Shown piece by piece: positions 4,308 through 6,807 of a stretch of 6,807 bases of DNA (positions are counted from its first letter, which is position 1; the number at the start of each line of letters is the position of its first letter). The notes below the pieces were generated by a model that worked only from the letters and a program-made list of their open reading frames with translations, was not told the origin of the DNA and made no database searches. The position numbers were made by a program, and so were the translations under genes. Source of the DNA: Oscillospiraceae bacterium (GTDB lineage Bacteria; Bacillota; Clostridia; Oscillospirales; Acutalibacteraceae); the NCBI GenBank assembly GCA_902761265.1, contig CACWJV010000123.1:1-6807 (forward strand), in the 5' to 3' direction.

Positions 4308-6767
4308 TCAATCTCTGTATTCCTCCATATTGAACACTTCGAAGATGTCGCCTTCCTTGATGTCGTTGAACTTTGCAAGGCCGATGCCGCATTCAAAACC
4401 TGCGGCGACCTCCTTCACATCGTCCTTGAAACGGCGCAGCGAGGAGATCTCGTCTTCCGTGATCACAATGCCGTCGCGCACCACACGGATCTGGGCGCTG
4501 CGCAGCACTTTGCCTTCCAGCACATAGGAGCCCGCGATCTTGCCCGCGGAGGAGAGGTTCATCACCGTACGGACTTCGACCTTGCCGAGCGCGACCTCGC
4601 GGAATTTCGGCGCGAGCATGCCCTTCATGGCGGCTTCGATCTCTTCGATGCAGTCGTAGATCACGCGGTACATGCGCATTTCCACCCCGTCGCGTTCGGC
4701 GGCGGCCTGCGCGTTGGAGTCGGGACGGACGTTGAAGCCGACGATGATCGCGTTGGACACGCCGGCGAGCATAACGTCGGAATCGTTGATGGCGCCCACG
4801 CCGCCGTGGATGACGCGCACGCGCACTTCGTCGTTGGAGAGTTTTTCAAGGTTCTGGGTCACCGCTTCCACGGAGCCCTGAACGTCAGCCTTGACCACAA
4901 TGCTCAATTCCTTCATCTCGCCCTCCTTGAGCGACGAGAACAGGTTGTCTAGCGTGACCTTGTGCTGCGCGTTGAATTTGTCTTCCTTTTCCTTCTGCTT
5001 GCGCTGTTCAACAAGCTCACGCGCCAGCCGTTCGTCGCTCACGGCGTCAAACGAATCGCCGGCGTTGGGCGTTTCGGCCAAACCCATAATCTCGGCCGGG
5101 ACGGACGGGCCTGCGCTCTTCATCCGCTGACCGCGCTCGTTGACCATCACACGCACACGGCCCACGGCTGTGCCGGCAACAATGATGTCGCCCGGATGCA
5201 GGGTACCGTTCTGCACGAGCAGCGTGGCGATCGGGCCGCGGCCCTTGTCGAGACGCGCTTCAATCACAACGCCCTTGGCGGCGCGGTTCGGGTTGGCTTT
5301 GAGCTCGGCCATTTCGGCCACAAGCAAAATCGATTCCAGCAGCGAATCGATGCCCATCTGGGTCTTTGCCGACACCGGCACACAGATCGTGTCGCCGCCC
5401 CATTCTTCGGGGACAAGGTTGTATTCGGTGAGTTGCTGCTTGATCCGGTCGGGATTCGCGCCCTCTTTGTCCATCTTGTTGATCGCCACAATGATCTGCA
5501 CGCCCGCCGCCTTCGCGTGGTTGATCGCTTCGATCGTCTGCGGCATGATGCCGTCGTCCGCAGCCACAACCAAAACGGCGATATCCGTTGCCATCGCGCC
5601 GCGCGCACGCATCGAGGTAAAGGCCGCGTGGCCCGGAGTGTCGAGGAAAGTGATCATCTGCCCATTGATCTCGACGCGGTAGGCGCCGATATGCTGGGTG
5701 ATGCCGCCGGCCTCGGTTTCGGTCACAGCGGTGTTGCGGATTGCGTCGAGGATACTGGTCTTGCCGTGGTCCACGTGACCCATAACCACCACAACGGGGT
5801 CGCGCTTTTGCAGATCCTCTTCCTTGTCCTCGCTGTCATCGATGATCTGTTCCTCGATCGTCACAACGACCTGCTTTTCCACCTTGGCGCCCAGCTCGGT
5901 CGCCACGATTTCGGCGGTGTCAAAGTCGATCACCTCGTTGACCGTTGCCATCACGCCGAGCGAAAACAGCTTTTTGATCACCTCGGCAGCCGTCATTTTC
6001 AGCATGGCGGCCAGTTCGCCCACGGTAATCTCGTCGGGCACCTTGATCGTGATCTGGTGCTTGGCGCGTTCGGCGGCAATGCGCTTGAGGCGTTCGGCCT
6101 CGGTTTCGCGCTTTTGCGACCGGCCGGCGCCCTGCTTGCGATACTGCTTGCTCTTCTGGTTGAGCTTTTGCTTGCGCTGGGTGTTGTCGTTGTTCATGCG
6201 GTTCGCCGGCGCGATCTCTTCATAGCGTTCGTTGTACTTGTCGAGATCGACGTTGCTCTGGCGGGTGTCCACACGCTTGATCTCGCCCTTGGTGCGCGCC
6301 TGCATGGGCTTGTTTTTGTCTTTTTCCTTCTTTTTCGGCGGCTGCGGCGCGGGTTGCGGCTGCGGCTTTGCGGCTGCGGCAGGCTGCTGCGGTTTTTCCG
6401 CGGCCTTCGGCGCGGATTTTGCGGCGGGCTGCTGCGGTTTTTCCGCGGCCTTCGGCGCTCTCTTTTCGGCGCTCTTTTTGGCCGGTTCGGCCTTGGGCGC
6501 TTCGGGCTTTGCCGCTTTTTCGGGCGCGGCGGGCGCTGCCTCTTTTTCCTCCGGTTCGGCGGCAGCCGCGGCAAAATAGGCGTCGAACGAGTCCACCTCG
6601 TTCGCCTGCGTCATGGATTCAAACAGAAAATCCAGCTCCGCCTCCTCAAGCACGGTGGTATGTTTGCGCTCCGTTTCGCTGTATTTTGCAAGAATCTCCA
6701 AAATCTTCTTGCTGTTTGTGCCGAAGTCTTTGGCAACTTCGTGTACCTTATATCTGTCTCTCGGCAT
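4308..6767 (-). CDS. infB: Translation initiation factor IF-2
   Basis: IF-2 is the GTPase that places fMet-tRNA on the 30S P site and promotes subunit joining. The 819-residue protein has an N-terminal IF2_N-like helical segment (about 1-55). An Ala/Pro/Lys/Glu-rich linker (about 65-155) and a basic stretch to about 235 follow, then a second IF2_N domain (about 239-292). The G domain has GHVDHGKT at 330-337, DTPGH at 376-380, NKMD at 430-433 and SAK at 466-468. After it come domain II (about 497-590), domain III (about 615-720) and the C-terminal tRNA-binding barrel ending EVFNMEEYRD. The ATG at 6765-6767 is chosen because AAGGAA lies 7 nt upstream. A TTG 12 codons earlier overlaps the preceding gene and adds unrelated residues. 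The linker contains a 15-residue tandem duplication (104-118 and 119-133). All GTPase motifs are intact. Confidence 0.98.
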   Translation of the reverse strand: MPRDRYKVHEVAKDFGTNSKKILEILAKYSETERKHTTVLEEAELDFLFESMTQANEVDSFDAYFAAAAAEPEEKEAAPAAPEKAAKPEAPKAEPAKKSAEKRAPKAAEKPQQPAAKSAPKAAEKPQQPAAAAKPQPQPAPQPPKKKEKDKNKPMQARTKGEIKRVDTRQSNVDLDKYNERYEEIAPANRMNNDNTQRKQKLNQKSKQYRKQGAGRSQKRETEAERLKRIAAERAKHQITIKVPDEITVGELAAMLKMTAAEVIKKLFSLGVMATVNEVIDFDTAEIVATELGAKVEKQVVVTIEEQIIDDSEDKEEDLQKRDPVVVVMGHVDHGKTSILDAIRNTAVTETEAGGITQHIGAYRVEINGQMITFLDTPGHAAFTSMRARGAMATDIAVLVVAADDGIMPQTIEAINHAKAAGVQIIVAINKMDKEGANPDRIKQQLTEYNLVPEEWGGDTICVPVSAKTQMGIDSLLESILLVAEMAELKANPNRAAKGVVIEARLDKGRGPIATLLVQNGTLHPGDIIVAGTAVGRVRVMVNERGQRMKSAGPSVPAEIMGLAETPNAGDSFDAVSDERLARELVEQRKQKEKEDKFNAQHKVTLDNLFSSLKEGEMKELSIVVKADVQGSVEAVTQNLEKLSNDEVRVRVIHGGVGAINDSDVMLAGVSNAIIVGFNVRPDSNAQAAAERDGVEMRMYRVIYDCIEEIEAAMKGMLAPKFREVALGKVEVRTVMNLSSAGKIAGSYVLEGKVLRSAQIRVVRDGIVITEDEISSLRRFKDDVKEVAAGFECGIGLAKFNDIKEGDIFEVFNMEEYRD
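6376..6458 (-). repeat. 45-bp tandem duplication within the infB linker
   Basis: Positions 6376-6413 and 6421-6458 match at 37 of 38 bases with a 45-bp offset, including a perfect 32-base block (6382-6413 and 6427-6458). It encodes two successive copies of APKAAEKPQQPAA (residues 104 on and 119 on). The near identity at DNA level points to a recent in-frame duplication in the disordered linker. Confidence 0.9.
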
Positions 6768-6771
6768 CGTA

Positions 6772-6807
6772 TCATTCCTTTCCTGTATTCTGGATCTCTT
6801 CAAACAA
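6772..6807 (-). CDS. C-terminal end of the gene upstream of infB (partial)
   Basis: Eleven codons reading LFEEIQNTGKE followed by TGA (6772-6774), ending 4 nt before the infB ATG. In Firmicutes the gene immediately before infB is commonly an L7Ae-family ribosomal protein (YlxQ) or YlxR, and a Glu/Lys-rich tail close to infB suits that place. The fragment is too short to identify from sequence. The choice of frame rests on its tight spacing to infB; of the other two frames, one is the infB upstream extension and the other stops at once. Confidence 0.4.
   Translation of the reverse strand: MFEEIQNTGKE
6775..6783 (-). promoter_or_regulatory. Shine-Dalgarno site of infB
   Basis: AGGAAAGGAA-type purine block on the minus strand, with AAGGAA at 6775-6780 placed 7 nt before the ATG at 6765-6767. 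It decides between this ATG and the upstream in-frame TTG at 6801-6803. It lies within the last codons of the preceding reading frame. Confidence 0.7.

Noticed and set aside
4284..4952. Plus-strand open frame opposite the infB 3' end (222 codons)
   Set aside because: It starts inside the hairpin by the infB stop and mirrors conserved IF-2 domain III and the C-terminal domain; no independent evidence.
6768..6803. TTG start 12 codons upstream of the chosen infB ATG
   Set aside because: The added residues do not match IF-2 N-termini and would overlap the preceding frame, while the ATG at 6765-6767 has AAGGAA at 7-nt spacing.

Overview
The window is a G+C-rich stretch of a bacterial chromosome in which every convincing gene lies on the minus strand, so it is read from high to low coordinates. 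The gene order infB - rbfA - nrnA (DHH/DHHA1 phosphoesterase) - truB - ribF is the distal half of the nusA/infB operon typical of Firmicutes. An nrnA-type gene between rbfA and truB is characteristic of that phylum. With purine-rich Shine-Dalgarno sites and high G+C, a clostridial lineage of the Oscillospiraceae/Ruminococcaceae kind is my best guess. That is inference; the sequence carries no decisive taxonomic marker such as rRNA.

Layout in transcription order: a 12-codon C-terminal scrap of the gene upstream of infB (6772-6807); infB, translation initiation factor IF-2 (4308-6767); a 334-nt gap (3974-4307); rbfA (3608-3973); nrnA (2671-3618); truB (1763-2674); ribF (834-1766); a HAD-family phosphohydrolase (191-877); and the first 58 codons of a zinc-ribbon protein (1-176) that runs off the window. 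From rbfA to the HAD gene each gene overlaps the next, by 11, 4, 4 and 44 nt, so translation is probably coupled. The HAD and zinc-ribbon genes are separated by only 14 nt. Together the genes serve initiation (IF-2), 30S maturation (RbfA), tRNA Psi55 formation (TruB), recycling of nanoRNA and pAp (NrnA) and FMN/FAD synthesis (RibF). The last two genes are an accessory tail.

The one region that is not ordinary housekeeping sequence is the infB-rbfA gap. It holds a 274-bp MITE-like element (4013-4286). It is bounded by two 34-bp inverted repeats that differ at one base, each made of four 7-bp units (AATTCGG, or AATTCCG in the opposite arm) plus a closing AATTG. The core contains several short hairpins and one small possible ORF with a ribosome binding site. 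A further perfect 8-bp hairpin sits between the element and the infB stop codon. No transposase, CRISPR array, tRNA or rRNA is present. The element is the best candidate for something undescribed; the coding genes look intact and conventional apart from small oddities listed under findings.
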